Positions 9,810 through 19,411 of a stretch of DNA of 64,000 nt are shown here, piece after piece (the stretch's first letter is position 1; every line of letters starts with the position of its first letter). Made by a program: the position numbers and the translations under genes. A model generated the notes under the pieces. That model worked only from the letters and a program-made list of their open reading frames with translations, searched no databases and was not told the DNA's origin. Origin of the DNA: Desulfamplus sp. (GTDB lineage Bacteria > Desulfobacterota > Desulfobacteria > Desulfobacterales > Desulfobacteraceae); assembly GCA_015232555.1 (NCBI GenBank), contig JADFZJ010000005.1, forward strand, positions 35,979-99,978, read 5' to 3'.

Positions 9810-9928
9810 TCTTCAACCTCGTGATAATTTATTTTTTATTTATAACGGATTTTGTGTATGGCTACTTCAAATAAGGAAATAGCACTAAAAATATCCTTGC
9901 TATGATTTGCATCTTACTGGATCATTAC

Positions 9929-10927
9929 TTATGGAGATACTATAATAATTACCCGGCACCTCTTCATAAATATATGACGTTCAGCCATTTTCTGAAGTCT
10001 ATCTGCATCAGACATATTGATAACAATTAAATGGCTCACGTCATTATCTTTTCTAAGAGCTTTTATTATAACTGGATTATTACCAACTTTTTGAGAGATA
10101 ATAGCAGGATTAGGAGAGCATATATAACTGCATACCCCCCGTTCAACAGCATATTTACGGCTTATGAACAGAGGGGTGTATATCTCTTCTCCCTGCTCAC
10201 TCACAATAACAGGACAAATTACAGGCTTAAATTTAATCCCTCTTGCATCAATAACTAAGCCAGTATATTGCAGTTTTTGGTTAGCATGAAAGGGTGTATC
10301 TGTTTCAAGCCAGCTTTCGTCAGAATAAATACTGCTTGAATTAAGGTTCTGCTGATTTTTTAAATAATTATCTTCTGGCTCAAAGAGTTGAATATCATGA
10401 ATTTCTTCTATTTCAGCAGTTAGAACAGAATCAAGGAAATCACCATATATTCGGGTTTCAACTTCTACCTCTACGATCTGTCCCAAAACAGAAATATAGT
10501 GGCTTTTGACCATTTTTGCTCCAAATGCTTTTTTTTTGATCTGTGCGGTAAGAGTGTAATCTGGCTGTTTGACAATCTCTCTGTTTTCAGAAGCTGAGTG
10601 CTTTTGCAGCCCGACTGATTTAAGAATCTGAAACAGATGTTCTCTTGCATTTTCTATTGCTGATTCTACAAGCATTGTATCTGTAGTTGTATCTGAAAAC
10701 TCCTTTTTTACAGCACTGTTCCTCCCTTTTGCCCGAGCTACTCCTGTTGTCCAGTTTATACTCCCATATTCTAATTTCACTATACATTCTTGTTTATGAT
10801 CGTCTTTAATTTTTGTTTTTTTAACTGTTTCTACTGCATCAACAGTTGAAGATGAAATTACTGAAACATGCATTAAAAACAGCAGCATAATAAACAGCTT
10901 TTCACGAATTTGTCTTGATATAGTCAT
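9929..10927 (-). CDS. Exported LPP20-like protein
   Basis: The frame is open to 10999, but the ATG at 10927 gives a normal signal peptide (REKLFIMLLFLMHVSVISSS, then a likely cleavage near TVDA) and only a 26-nt overlap with the HD-domain gene upstream. The mature part starts with YGSINWTTGVARAKG and has an alanine-rich helix with ARxxLxxILKSVGL spacing, the pattern of the LPP20/FlgT-N family. The C-terminal part (YTGLVIDARGIKFKP, AVERG, then a cysteine-containing strand) recurs in related exported proteins. There is no lipobox cysteine. The function is unknown; FlgT relatives act at the flagellar H ring, but no flagellar genes are nearby. Confidence 0.65.
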   Translation of the reverse strand: MTISRQIREKLFIMLLFLMHVSVISSSTVDAVETVKKTKIKDDHKQECIVKLEYGSINWTTGVARAKGRNSAVKKEFSDTTTDTMLVESAIENAREHLFQILKSVGLQKHSASENREIVKQPDYTLTAQIKKKAFGAKMVKSHYISVLGQIVEVEVETRIYGDFLDSVLTAEIEEIHDIQLFEPEDNYLKNQQNLNSSSIYSDESWLETDTPFHANQKLQYTGLVIDARGIKFKPVICPVIVSEQGEEIYTPLFISRKYAVERGVCSYICSPNPAIISQKVGNNPVIIKALRKDNDVSHLIVINMSDADRLQKMAERHIFMKRCRVIIIVSP

Positions 10928-11750
10928 AAACACATTCAATGGCATTTGTAAGTTCATCACAGCCGTTTGCAACAGAGAGTGTTGAAGCGAGCTGCTCAAT
11001 ATAATTGCGTTCTTTTACCAGTCTGAGAGATTGTGGAAAATTGAGATCAAATGCCCAGCTTATCTGCATAAGTTTAAGATCATTAAGTTCCCTTATTAAG
11101 TTTATCTTTACATAAGTGTGGTTCAAAATTGACTTTAAAGCCTCAGAAGAGCAGCCTCTATGATCTTTCAGTCCAAGACTAATTACCTCCTGAGTCTGGG
11201 CATCAGGAAACATGTAATTATTAATAACCACACGCCAGATATCAAGTTTGTCTGCATCTCTTAGCAATTTCATAAACAGCACCATCTCCATATCGTCAAG
11301 ATTAGGAACCTGAGCAGCATTATGAACAGCAATAGCACCTTTTATCAGTGATTGTTCACGTTCTGTACAGACACTTAAGATGTCATGTTCATCTATTTCA
11401 ATAATGGATAAACCAGCATGGTTGGCAGATTTTTGATCTGAGAATGTTCTGTAGGTTTCAAACTGCCTGAATCTCCCAATATCGTGGAAAAGTGCCATTG
11501 TGCGTGCAAGCAGAAGAGATTCAGAATTAAGAACAACGGGTTTGTTGTTTAAAATATTATTATTGCAATTTAAAAAAATATTGTCGTTCTTTATTAGAAG
11601 CGATTTGACAAGACCTTCAATTTCACAGCATACCCTTATAGTGTGCTCTTTTTTCAATATCATAGGGGCAGGCTCTGAGGAATTGCTGATATATCTGTCA
11701 ACATAATCCAAAAATTTCTGTTCAAGGATTTTTAACTTTTCAGGGGTCAT
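10902..11750 (-). CDS. HD-domain phosphohydrolase
   Basis: A 282-residue HD-superfamily protein. The metal-binding doublet is His89-Asp90 in ALFHDIGRFRQF, preceded by a candidate first His near residue 36 (EHTIRV). The distal Asp lies in LLRDADKLDIW. HxxHDIGR-type proteins hydrolyse nucleotides or other phosphomonoesters; the substrate cannot be inferred. Its 3' end overlaps the start of the LPP20-like gene, so the two are probably co-transcribed. The ribosome binding site is weak, with a poly-A stretch before the ATG. Confidence 0.75.
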   Translation of the reverse strand: MTPEKLKILEQKFLDYVDRYISNSSEPAPMILKKEHTIRVCCEIEGLVKSLLIKNDNIFLNCNNNILNNKPVVLNSESLLLARTMALFHDIGRFRQFETYRTFSDQKSANHAGLSIIEIDEHDILSVCTEREQSLIKGAIAVHNAAQVPNLDDMEMVLFMKLLRDADKLDIWRVVINNYMFPDAQTQEVISLGLKDHRGCSSEALKSILNHTYVKINLIRELNDLKLMQISWAFDLNFPQSLRLVKERNYIEQLASTLSVANGCDELTNAIECVYDYIKTNS

Positions 11751-11860
11751 TTTTTTTAAGCTATCTGTTTATACGCTCTGATTTTATTGAATATCTTAAA
11801 TTTGATGCACCATGGTTATTATCAGAATCGTAATATCATATCGTAATTTTTATATTTTTA

Positions 11861-11912
11861 TTCAGGAATTTCAATTCGACAAGAATCGCAGCGAAGCTGC
11901 TTATGTTTCTAA
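11861..11912. repeat. Dispersed repeat family B, copy 1
   Basis: About 52 bp, running from TTCAGGAATTTCAAT to GCAGCGAAGCTGC and TTATGTTTCTAA. The same order of blocks occurs at 46283-46335 (inverted) and 49525-49574. The core GCAGC/GCTGC can fold back on itself. The right end overlaps the mobB 3' end, and the TTA of the repeat supplies the mobB stop codon. Confidence 0.75.
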
Positions 11913-12437
11913 AATAAATTTTTTTTCAATAAAATTTGCGACATCCTCAGCATCATCAAGTCCGAATATAGGAAGGGTTGTGCGATAATCTGAATCTGTA
12001 ATAAATGCCGCAAGATTTTTATCTTCAAGAAAAAGAGGCGTATCATGCTCAGCGTTAACTCTGAAAATCTCAAGTTTTGGCAAAAAGGCATATTTAAAAC
12101 CCTCTACAATTATTATATCCATATCAGAAAGATAATCTTTTACTCTTTCAATAGTTGTTGATTCATTTTCAATCGTATCTGGCTCTTCATAATCTTTTAC
12201 CATTGAAATTAAACCGGGAGATATCACAATAGTTGCAGCGGCTCCCGCATTTTTATGCCTCCAGCTATCTTTTCCCTTTTTATCCATCTCAACACCACAA
12301 TGGGCATGTTTAATAATCCCCATTCGGTAGCCTTTCTTTTTAAGATGAGGTATCAGTTTTTCTAAAAAAGTGGTTTTACCTGACCCTGATCGTCCGACAA
12401 CTGATATAATATTAGGCTTATTCTCTCTGACCGTCAT
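11901..12437 (-). CDS. mobB: Molybdopterin-guanine dinucleotide biosynthesis protein MobB
   Basis: The 178-residue protein has a P-loop at residues 15-23 (GRSGSGKTT), followed by the MobB signature GIIKHAHCGVEMDKKGKDS and then WRHKNAGA. MobB is a GTP-binding helper in attaching GMP to molybdopterin for Mo/W enzymes. No mobA is in the window. AOR-type enzymes such as the one at 22823-24847 use a bis-pterin cofactor, so a demand for pterin chemistry in this genome is plausible, though AOR itself does not need the dinucleotide form. The stop codon lies inside repeat family B copy 1. Confidence 0.93.
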   Translation of the reverse strand: MTVRENKPNIISVVGRSGSGKTTFLEKLIPHLKKKGYRMGIIKHAHCGVEMDKKGKDSWRHKNAGAAATIVISPGLISMVKDYEEPDTIENESTTIERVKDYLSDMDIIIVEGFKYAFLPKLEIFRVNAEHDTPLFLEDKNLAAFITDSDYRTTLPIFGLDDAEDVANFIEKKFILET

Positions 12438-12734
12438 TTTTTTATATCCTGATATTTAATATTTTTTATTACCTTTGCATTTTGAATCAAAAATAAAGCT
12501 ACAAAATGGTTTAAGTTGACAGGAAACATGGATAATGTCAAGAATGATCAGAAAATCGACATCGTAAACCTTAATTTATCTTATGTAAAAGATGATTTTA
12601 TATGATCATCAATATGTTACTTATACAATATTTTCAGATCAACTATCTATCATTGGAACCTTTTATATTCGTCAACTCGTATATCCAACCATGAAGAGAC
12701 TTGGGGGGAAGACAGTGCAAGACAGTATAAGTGA

Positions 12735-13493
12735 TCAAAAACAGTTTATACTCTTTTCAATTCTAAGGATATCTTCAGGAATATCGACTTCAAGCGAGTC
12801 ATGTTCAGTGATTAATAAGCGGATTCGATAGCCATATTCAAGCACCCGTAACTGCTCAAGTTTTTCAATCTTCTCAAGGTAACCCTCATCAAGAGGTGCA
12901 GCCACATCAAGAAAAGACTTTTTGTAAGCGTAAAATCCTAAGTGTTTATAATAATCAACCGAAGTTTCTAAATCTCGTGGAAATGGTATCTGTGCTCTTG
13001 AAAAATATAGTGCGTAACCATCTTTATCCATAACCACTTTAACATCTTTGGGATCTGTTATTTCACGGGGGTTGGTTATTTTACAGGCAAGCGTTGACAT
13101 ATAAACTCCCTGCTCTGAAACAAAAGGGGCAACCATCTGATTAATGCAGACAGGATTAAATACAGGCTGATCTCCTTGTATGTTTACAACAATAGCATCA
13201 TCAGGGAGATTTAGCAGATTAGCAGCTTGTGCAACTCTATCTGTGCCTGACCTGAGTGATGAATCGGTTAGGATTGCCTTTCCACCGAAATTTTCAACTG
13301 CTTTAAATATTCTTTCGTCATCAGTTGCTACCAGCACAGTCTCAATGTTATCTGCTTTAAGAGCCTGTTCATAAACTCTCTGTATCATCGTTTTTCCAGC
13401 GACATTGGCAAGAGGTTTGCCTTCAAATCTTTTTGAGCCATATCTTGATGGTATGATTGCTGTTATTTTTAATTGTGTCAGTAGGTTAGCCAT
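12735..13493 (-). CDS. kdsB: 3-deoxy-manno-octulosonate cytidylyltransferase
   Basis: This 252-residue protein matches KdsB in length and motifs: IPSRYGSKRFEGKPL at residues 14-28 (nucleotide-binding loop), ATDDERI, and NIQGDQP. It activates KDO as CMP-KDO for lipopolysaccharide inner-core synthesis in the cytoplasm, so the cell has a Gram-negative outer membrane. The cysteine desulfidase gene ends 23 bp upstream on the same strand, so the two may form one transcript. GGAG lies about 13 nt before the ATG. Confidence 0.95.
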   Translation of the reverse strand: MANLLTQLKITAIIPSRYGSKRFEGKPLANVAGKTMIQRVYEQALKADNIETVLVATDDERIFKAVENFGGKAILTDSSLRSGTDRVAQAANLLNLPDDAIVVNIQGDQPVFNPVCINQMVAPFVSEQGVYMSTLACKITNPREITDPKDVKVVMDKDGYALYFSRAQIPFPRDLETSVDYYKHLGFYAYKKSFLDVAAPLDEGYLEKIEKLEQLRVLEYGYRIRLLITEHDSLEVDIPEDILRIEKSINCF

Positions 13494-13515
13494 ATTGTTT
13501 AAGTATCTCCAGTTG

Positions 13516-14913
13516 CTAAAAAGTAGGAATAGAAGATTTTTGCAAGATTTTATCGAGCATTATTTTAAGTATAACTTTGTCAGTTTCAGCCATTCCTTGT
13601 GAGCTTAAAATGCCGATATTTCGTATGGTTCTTTCTGGCGTCTCTCCAACAATGCCATCTGTTGTCTTTACATTAAGACCATTGAGTGCAAACAGAGCGG
13701 CCTTTACTGCTGTGGCTGCTGCTGTATCAAGTTTTAAAGCACAACTGTTTTTTGCACCATCACATATAACACCTGCAAGGTCCTCAATTATATTTTCAAT
13801 AGCCCAAGCAATCTGATTAGATGTTCCTCCAAGAAGACAGGCAATACCAGCAGCAGCACCTGCACCAGCAGCAACTGAACAGGCACAGATTGCTGCAAGT
13901 CTGCCTGTATGGGCTTTAATGCAGGCTGTAACTATATGGCTTAAACCAACTGCTTTGCATAGCTCATTTCTTTCTGCCTTGATATGATCTGCTACAGCTT
14001 TTACAGGAATTATTGCTGTCAATCCATGGTTACCGCTTCCAGCAGAACTCATGGCTGGCAGCCTTGCCCCTGACATTCTTGCATCTCCAGCAGCCGCAGT
14101 TAAAAAGCGTGCTGTGTGGATCATATCTTTTGCAATTAATCCTTTATCTGAAAGTTTTTTAAGCGTTGCACCTACTTGAAGACCACAATCGTGTTCAAGA
14201 CCATAGATAGCAAGAGCCATGTTCATCTCAATTCCTTGCTCAATAAAATCAAGATCATCGCTGTCAAACTTTTCTGCAAGAGCTATTACTTCTTGAATTG
14301 TTATCTCTTTCAGCTCTTTTTCAAGCTCTACGGCATTGCCTCTTTTATGCCTGCTGTCTTTATTACTTGTTTTATCGTTATTGTAAATAGGGTGTTCTGC
14401 AATAATGCTGCCATTTAATTCAAGATTTGTGATGTTGTCATGCAGAACTTCAATAGTGGAAACAGCAGTATCTTTGCCTGATTGAACGGCTGTTTTGACA
14501 TACAGCCCTCTATGGTTATCAAGCAGATTAACCTTAACTTTGCCGCTGCTGACAAGTTGTGATGCTCTTTTAACGTCATCGTCAGTAATATTAAGCAATA
14601 CCTCCATTCTAAGCAGAGGATCGCCTGCTATTGCTCCAATTGCAGATGCAAGTTCAAGACCAGAAAGACCCCCTGTTCCGGGAATAGCAACTGCAAGACC
14701 ATTTTTAAAGATATTTGGATCAAGCCAAAGTTCAATAAAGTCTATACAGCCTCTGTTACTAAAACCGCCTTTTAAAGACGGATTGCTGAAACCACCTTTG
14801 AAAGAGAGGAGAGATACAGCAGCCGCAGCTCCAAAAGCAATCGCAGTAGGTTCTGTGCATCCAAGTGCTGGTGAGACCTCAAGTTGCAAAATATCTTTAA
14901 CTGTATATTCCAT
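13516..14913 (-). CDS. CyuA/YhaM-type L-cysteine desulfidase (UPF0597)
   Basis: The 465-residue protein starts with the family signature ALGCTEPTAIAFGAA, with Cys19 as a probable iron-sulfur ligand. It continues with FLTAAAGDARMSGA, SSAGSGNHGL and CDGAKNSCALKLD, typical of the L-serine-dehydratase-like UPF0597 family. Characterised members are oxygen-sensitive 4Fe-4S enzymes that split L-cysteine to pyruvate, ammonia and sulfide. Two oddities: KGGFSN occurs twice within 10 residues near position 40, a small tandem duplication, and a loop around residues 175-195 is rich in Asn, Asp and Lys. The translation start lies within a duplicated leader (14909-15027). Confidence 0.82.
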   Translation of the reverse strand: MEYTVKDILQLEVSPALGCTEPTAIAFGAAAAVSLLSFKGGFSNPSLKGGFSNRGCIDFIELWLDPNIFKNGLAVAIPGTGGLSGLELASAIGAIAGDPLLRMEVLLNITDDDVKRASQLVSSGKVKVNLLDNHRGLYVKTAVQSGKDTAVSTIEVLHDNITNLELNGSIIAEHPIYNNDKTSNKDSRHKRGNAVELEKELKEITIQEVIALAEKFDSDDLDFIEQGIEMNMALAIYGLEHDCGLQVGATLKKLSDKGLIAKDMIHTARFLTAAAGDARMSGARLPAMSSAGSGNHGLTAIIPVKAVADHIKAERNELCKAVGLSHIVTACIKAHTGRLAAICACSVAAGAGAAAGIACLLGGTSNQIAWAIENIIEDLAGVICDGAKNSCALKLDTAAATAVKAALFALNGLNVKTTDGIVGETPERTIRNIGILSSQGMAETDKVILKIMLDKILQKSSIPTF

Positions 14914-15027
14914 AAGTTCCTTTTAAAGGTTCATAATTTTTCGTATCTGTTGGATTACAAATTATGAAATTCCATAAGTTCCTTTTAAAGATTGATTGTT
15001 TTTCATATCTGCTGGATTACAAATTAT
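14909..15027. repeat. Tandem duplication of the cysteine desulfidase leader, including its ribosome binding site and ATG
   Basis: Copies at 14909-14965 and 14971-15027 share the block that reads, on the minus strand, CTTTAAAAGGAACTTATGGA. The proximal copy contains the real start at 14913. The distal copy has the same RBS and ATG but encodes only MEFHNL before a stop. Confidence 0.8.
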
Positions 15028-15056
15028 CTATCAAAATATAGGTTGTTAATGGCATT

Positions 15057-15656
15057 TTAACATTCAAAATCATAACCGTTTGGACCAGCGTTAATCACAG
15101 GTATATTGTTTATATAAGCCTGTTCGTTCCACCTCTCATGGATATGACCACATGCTACAAACATAGGTTTTGACTCTTCAATAAAAGCTCTGATGGTTCG
15201 GCTGCCGATATGTTTATTATTGTGCAGCGTATCTAAACAGCCAAATGGAGGAGAGTGGGTTATAAATACAAAATTTTTATTAGGTTTTGGCAGAAAATTC
15301 CATGCACTCTCTTCAGAAAGATCAACAGACCATGATGGAAAGGGTGTCTTAGGTATGGCACAGCCAATCCCTATAAAAAGAACTTGGTTTATCTCTATTG
15401 AATTTCCATGTAAAATATGAAAATTATCTAAACCTCGACAGGCATCTGCCAATTCGCTATAACTTTCGTGATTGCCATGAATTAAGATAACAGGAATTTT
15501 TATAAGAGAGAGAGACTCAATCGTCTTTTTGAGTCCTTTTCTAAACAGTGCATAATCACCAGAACCTATTGCAAAATCTGCTTTGTTTGCCTTTTGAACT
15601 ATTGATTCGCAAGATTTAGTGTTGCAATGAACATCACTGAAAAGTATATATTTCAT
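15057..15656 (-). CDS. Calcineurin-like metallophosphoesterase
   Basis: The 199-residue protein shows the metallophosphoesterase motif series: DVHC near residue 8, GSGDYALF, HGNHES, HSPPFG and CGHIHERW. These residues bind two metal ions. Small proteins of this class hydrolyse phosphodiesters or nucleotides; the substrate is unknown. GDYA replaces the usual GDxxD/N. Its 5' end overlaps the DUF3786 gene by 23 nt, implying translational coupling. Confidence 0.82.
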   Translation of the reverse strand: MKYILFSDVHCNTKSCESIVQKANKADFAIGSGDYALFRKGLKKTIESLSLIKIPVILIHGNHESYSELADACRGLDNFHILHGNSIEINQVLFIGIGCAIPKTPFPSWSVDLSEESAWNFLPKPNKNFVFITHSPPFGCLDTLHNNKHIGSRTIRAFIEESKPMFVACGHIHERWNEQAYINNIPVINAGPNGYDFEC

Positions 15657-16257
15657 CTCTTCCTATTCTTGAACAGATACCAACTGCCAAAGCAAATATA
15701 ACATCTAAAGCTAAATGATCTGCAATTGATTTGTCATACAATATTTTAGATTCAGGGGGAAAATCATCATCGCCGTCCCAAAAGAGAACAGCTACTGGAA
15801 TTCTGGGGGTTATTGTGAAAGAGTAGGCTGCGTCAGCCATGTTGTTTATAGGAGTGCCTTTAAGCTGCCCACAGACTCGTTTGAATTGTTCAATATTGCC
15901 ACTATAACGTTTTGATATCAGATATGTTGGAATTTCATGCGGACCGCGAAAAAATGTTGAGCCTCCCGGAATATCTTTCTCAGATATCCACTCTTGACAG
16001 ATTTTTCTCTCTTTTGTTTGAAGAAGATAATTTATAATAAAAACATAGAAATAATCATGAAGGGGAGGTGCATCTTCTCTTGTGTCAATACGATCGATCT
16101 TTAAATCTTGATGATATATAGCATAATCATCATTCCATACAGACAAAATATAACATTTTTTTATCTCATCATATCTGCACAATGCCCGTTTGCAAACATC
16201 TTCGGGATTTTGTTCTGCTAAATCCTTAAAGTTAGCTGCATCAACCATATATCTCAT
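15634..16257 (-). CDS. DUF3786 protein
   Basis: The 207-residue protein matches DUF3786: a central GGSTFFRGPHEIPT, an aliphatic C-terminal half with PRIPVAVLFWDGDDDFPPE, then LYDKSIADHLALD. The family occurs mainly in anaerobes, often near cobalamin or radical-enzyme genes. Its function is not established. Cys22 and Cys27 lie in an early Cys-containing segment (VCKRALCRYD). It overlaps the metallophosphoesterase gene by 23 nt, so the two proteins are probably made together. Confidence 0.75.
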   Translation of the reverse strand: MRYMVDAANFKDLAEQNPEDVCKRALCRYDEIKKCYILSVWNDDYAIYHQDLKIDRIDTREDAPPLHDYFYVFIINYLLQTKERKICQEWISEKDIPGGSTFFRGPHEIPTYLISKRYSGNIEQFKRVCGQLKGTPINNMADAAYSFTITPRIPVAVLFWDGDDDFPPESKILYDKSIADHLALDVIFALAVGICSRIGRDEIYTFQ

Positions 16258-16293
16258 AATATATCAACCTCTGATTTTTATCATTATAACGCC

Positions 16294-16346
16294 CATGCAA
16301 TGACTTACACAACGAGAAATGAAAGTTAGTTAAGTGACTTTCACAT
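16294..16346. repeat. Dispersed repeat family A, copy 1
   Basis: About 53 bp beginning CATGCAATGACTTACACAAC and ending with TGAAAGTTAGTTAAGTGACT then TTCA, the latter able to form a hairpin. Related copies lie at 45168-45220 and, inverted, at 55789-55834. All three are intergenic. Confidence 0.8.
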
Positions 16347-16375
16347 AAAACTATTGCTAAGATTTTATAATATTC

Positions 16376-17581
16376 TTAACTGTCACTTGATCCCCAAATA
16401 TCAACAATTTTTTTGTTACCTGGATAGTCAACTGTCTTGTAACTTGTAATAGTTGCGAGCCTTTGAGTTATCCGTGCAATTCTCTCAATATTTTTTTTAA
16501 TTGCAGCCATATCCTTGCTTATCTGGCTGTCTGGTCTCTGATCCATCATAATCAGCTCAGAGTATCCGACCAAAGCTTGAAGAGGCTGGTTAAGTTCGTG
16601 GCAAACAGCCCCTGCCATCTCAAGAACTCCTTGCAGTTTTTCATTTTTTATCTTCTCTGCATCTGCAATTTTTCTTGTAGAGAGATCGGTAAATGTGGCA
16701 ATAATCCACGCCATTGGGTTTTCAGGAGCAGCGGCACTGATATGAATGCTTGCTGGAAATATACTGCCGTCTTTTTTCTTTAAATTTATCTCAATCTCTG
16801 TTCTTTTGCCTTCATAAATTGTTGAGTATATTGTTTTCCCATTTTCTATAAAACTTTCATTAGATTCATAGAGCATATCAGTTGTGTTTCCTTCAAAATC
16901 CTCTTTTTTGTCATACCCAAACAGGGTCAGCATTTCAGGATTTACCCATTTAAATATTCTATTTTCAAGCAGAGCAATTCCTACTGGTGAAGTTTGAAGG
17001 ATTTTTTCAAGAATTTTTCGCTGGTTTTTATATGCCTCGTCAGACTTTTTTCGTTCAACAGCAAGTGCAATATATTGAGATACAATATTGAGAATGTTTA
17101 GGTCGCTTTTTTGATACATATCTCTATAAGCATAACTCTGAACAGCAATTACCCCTATAACACCTTTCTTAGTTTTAAGAGGTGCTCCAAGCCACACTTG
17201 ACTCACACTTCCTAACGGAGGCAGACCTTGTGATTCTGCAATACGCAAGGTATCCTCTTTGTAGAATATCATTGGTTTTTTTTCGTTTATAACTTGGGCA
17301 GTAAGAGAGGCAGTTTTGCTTATATTGTATAGCGGTTTGATATCATAAATATCTTTTTGATCAAAATAGTAGGGAAAGCTGATACAATCTTTATTCTCAT
17401 CGTATATGGCAATAAAAAAGTTATCAACATTAATGATTCTTGAAAGAGATTTGTGTATAGCCTCATAAAATTCATCAAGACTATCTGTTCTATTGACAGC
17501 ATCTGCAATTTCAATCATCACGTCGATGGTTTTATTGGTATTTCTTATATCAGGGTTCTCTGTCTTCTTATTTTGTCTCAT
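16376..17581 (-). CDS. GAF-PAS-HisKA sensor protein without a kinase ATPase domain
   Basis: The 401-residue cytosolic protein has a GAF domain (about 10-170), a PAS domain (about 185-305; WVNPEMLTLFGYDKKEDF) and a HisKA dimerisation helix with His328 in GAVCHELNQPLQALVGYSEL. It then ends within about 70 residues (ITSYKTVDYPGNKKIVDIWG) without the N, G1 and G2 boxes of an ATPase domain. The end looks natural rather than frameshifted, and I recall the same HisKA-plus-short-tail ending in other Desulfobacterales proteins. It cannot autophosphorylate alone. It might be phosphorylated in trans, act as a phosphatase, or titrate partners. It is divergent from the NifA-type regulator gene. Confidence 0.8.
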   Translation of the reverse strand: MRQNKKTENPDIRNTNKTIDVMIEIADAVNRTDSLDEFYEAIHKSLSRIINVDNFFIAIYDENKDCISFPYYFDQKDIYDIKPLYNISKTASLTAQVINEKKPMIFYKEDTLRIAESQGLPPLGSVSQVWLGAPLKTKKGVIGVIAVQSYAYRDMYQKSDLNILNIVSQYIALAVERKKSDEAYKNQRKILEKILQTSPVGIALLENRIFKWVNPEMLTLFGYDKKEDFEGNTTDMLYESNESFIENGKTIYSTIYEGKRTEIEINLKKKDGSIFPASIHISAAAPENPMAWIIATFTDLSTRKIADAEKIKNEKLQGVLEMAGAVCHELNQPLQALVGYSELIMMDQRPDSQISKDMAAIKKNIERIARITQRLATITSYKTVDYPGNKKIVDIWGSSDS

Positions 17582-17730
17582 TTATAATATCCATGCTGTG
17601 TAAATCATAATAACAGTCTTATTAAGCGAGAATAAACAAATAGATAAGTGATAACAAACAAATAAAATTGTATATATAGTTGCTAATGTAATAAAGCCAG
17701 TTATTTTTAATAAGTATCTCATTAAAGGTG

Positions 17731-17750
17731 TCATAAATCAAGATTTATGA
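17731..17750. promoter_or_regulatory. 9-bp inverted repeat in the NifA-like gene upstream region
   Basis: TCATAAATC (17731-17739) and its exact complement (17742-17750) are separated by AA, 126 bp before the activator start. A smaller TGTCGGACA palindrome follows within 10 bp. Either could be an operator in this 294-bp divergent spacer. Nothing else stands out there. Confidence 0.4.
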
Positions 17751-17875
17751 TAATGTGTCGGACAGCTTAAAAAGTAGGTATTTAGATGGCAATGACCGTA
17801 TCCTGAACAGCTTTATTGTTTAAGAGTCGATGTATGTGATAGCTGTATCAGAAGTTTTTATTAAGGTGATATTAG

Positions 17876-19399
17876 ATGAAGTCTATAGAAGAGATTTCCC
17901 TTCTTTACGAAATAAATGAAGCTTTAAATGACAATACAGATATGAAAAAAGCTCTGTATAAGGTTTTGGATATCCTTTCAGAATCCCTTGAGCTTATAAG
18001 AGGTACAGTTACTATACTTGATTCTGTGACAAAGGAGATAAGAATAGAGGTAGCACACGGTATTTCTGAACGAGCCATGAAACGGGCAAAGTATCAACTC
18101 GGAGAGGGTATTACAGGAAAAGTTATCCAAACTGGAGAGCCTGCAGTTGTGCCAGTTATTAATGACGAACCACTATTTCTTGACAGAACTGCTGCTCATA
18201 AAGGAGACTCAGGACAGGATTACTCATTTATCTGCGTGCCTGTTAAAAAAGGAAACCACGTAGTTGGTGCTTTAAGTGCTGACAGACCATATCAGGGTAA
18301 AACTGCTCTTCAGCAGGGAGAGAAGATTTTGTCTGTTGTTGCAACAATGATTGCACGTCATGTTATAAACCTTGAGCGAATTCATAAGGAAAAGGATAAG
18401 CTTAAACAGGAGAATATTCGGCTCAAAGGTGAGCTTGAAAACAGGTACAGCTTTTCCAACATCATTGGCAACAGCAACAAGATGCGGGAGGTGTTTCAGA
18501 TGATCTCTCAGGTTTCAAGAAGCAATGCCACCGTACTGATAAGGGGAGAGAGCGGCACAGGCAAAGAGCTGATTGCAAATTCAATCCACTATAACAGCCA
18601 CCGAAACAACCACCCTTTTGTTAAAATCAACTGTGCAGCACTTCCTTCCAACCTTATAGAAAGTGAGTTGTTTGGGCATGAAAAAGGCTCTTTTACAGGA
18701 GCACTTCAGCAGAAGAAAGGTAAGTTTGAGATGGCTCATCAAGGAACCATCTTTTTAGATGAAATTGGGACTATGGAGCCTGCTGTTCAAGTGAAACTTC
18801 TGAGAGTGCTTCAGGAAAAAGAGTTTGAAAGGGTGGGAGGATGTGCAACTATTAAGGTAGATGTAAGAATAATTGCTGCCACAAACAGCAATCTTGAGGA
18901 TATGGTTGAAAAGGGGACATTTCGAGATGATCTATATTTTAGACTCAATGTTTTTCCTATTTATGTGCCAAGCCTTAGGATGCGTAAAACAGATGTGATC
19001 CTTCTTGCTGACTACTTTCTTGAAAAATATTCAAAAGAGCATTTCAAAGATATCAAACGTTTTTCAACACCCGCAATTGATATGCTTATGGAATATCACT
19101 GGCCGGGGAATGTAAGAGAGCTTGAGAACTGCATTGAACGTGCAGTCATTCTTTGCAATGAAGGTGCTATTCACAGCTACCATCTTCCTCCAAGCCTCCA
19201 AACTGGCAAAACATCTCAGACTCTTACCCCAATAACAATGGAACAGGCTGTTGCAAACCTTGAACGGGAGATGATAATTGACGCTCTTAAAAATACACGC
19301 GGTAATATTAAAAAAGCTGCTGAACTTATAGGTACTACTATCAGAAAATTTGCCTATAAAGCAGGAAAATATAATGTGGAATATAAAGATTACAGATAG
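17876..19399 (+). CDS. NifA-type sigma-54-dependent transcriptional activator (GAF-AAA-HTH)
   Basis: The 507-residue protein has an N-terminal GAF domain (about 20-175), a sigma-54 AAA+ domain (about 195-430: [15 protein letters not shown]alker A, FLDEIGTM Walker [14 protein letters not shown]) and a Fis-type helix-turn-helix ([16 protein letters not shown]). The sigma-54 contact loop reads GSFTGA (residues 271-276) rather than the usual GAFTGA. The layout is that of NifA/AnfA. No nitrogenase gene is in the window, so the regulon is open. AAGGTGAT precedes the ATG. The DUF554 gene begins 12 bp downstream and is probably co-transcribed. Confidence 0.85.
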   Translation: MKSIEEISLLYEINEALNDNTDMKKALYKVLDILSESLELIRGTVTILDSVTKEIRIEVAHGISERAMKRAKYQLGEGITGKVIQTGEPAVVPVINDEPLFLDRTAAHKGDSGQDYSFICVPVKKGNHVVGALSADRPYQGKTALQQGEKILSVVATMIARHVINLERIHKEKDKLKQENIRLKGELENRYSFSNIIGNSNKMREVFQMISQVSRSNATVLIRGESGTGKELIANSIHYNSHRNNHPFVKINCAALPSNLIESELFGHEKGSFTGALQQKKGKFEMAHQGTIFLDEIGTMEPAVQVKLLRVLQEKEFERVGGCATIKVDVRIIAATNSNLEDMVEKGTFRDDLYFRLNVFPIYVPSLRMRKTDVILLADYFLEKYSKEHFKDIKRFSTPAIDMLMEYHWPGNVRELENCIERAVILCNEGAIHSYHLPPSLQTGKTSQTLTPITMEQAVANLEREMIIDALKNTRGNIKKAAELIGTTIRKFAYKAGKYNVEYKDYR

Positions 19400-19411
19400 G
19401 AGTAATTAAGT

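Noticed and set aside
12592..12831. 79-codon plus-strand ORF in the mobB-kdsB spacer
   Set aside because: It runs into the 3' end of kdsB on the other strand, has no RBS and shows no recognisable motif.
14495..14926. 143-codon plus-strand ORF
   Set aside because: It is a shadow of the cysteine desulfidase gene; the minus frame carries the family motifs.
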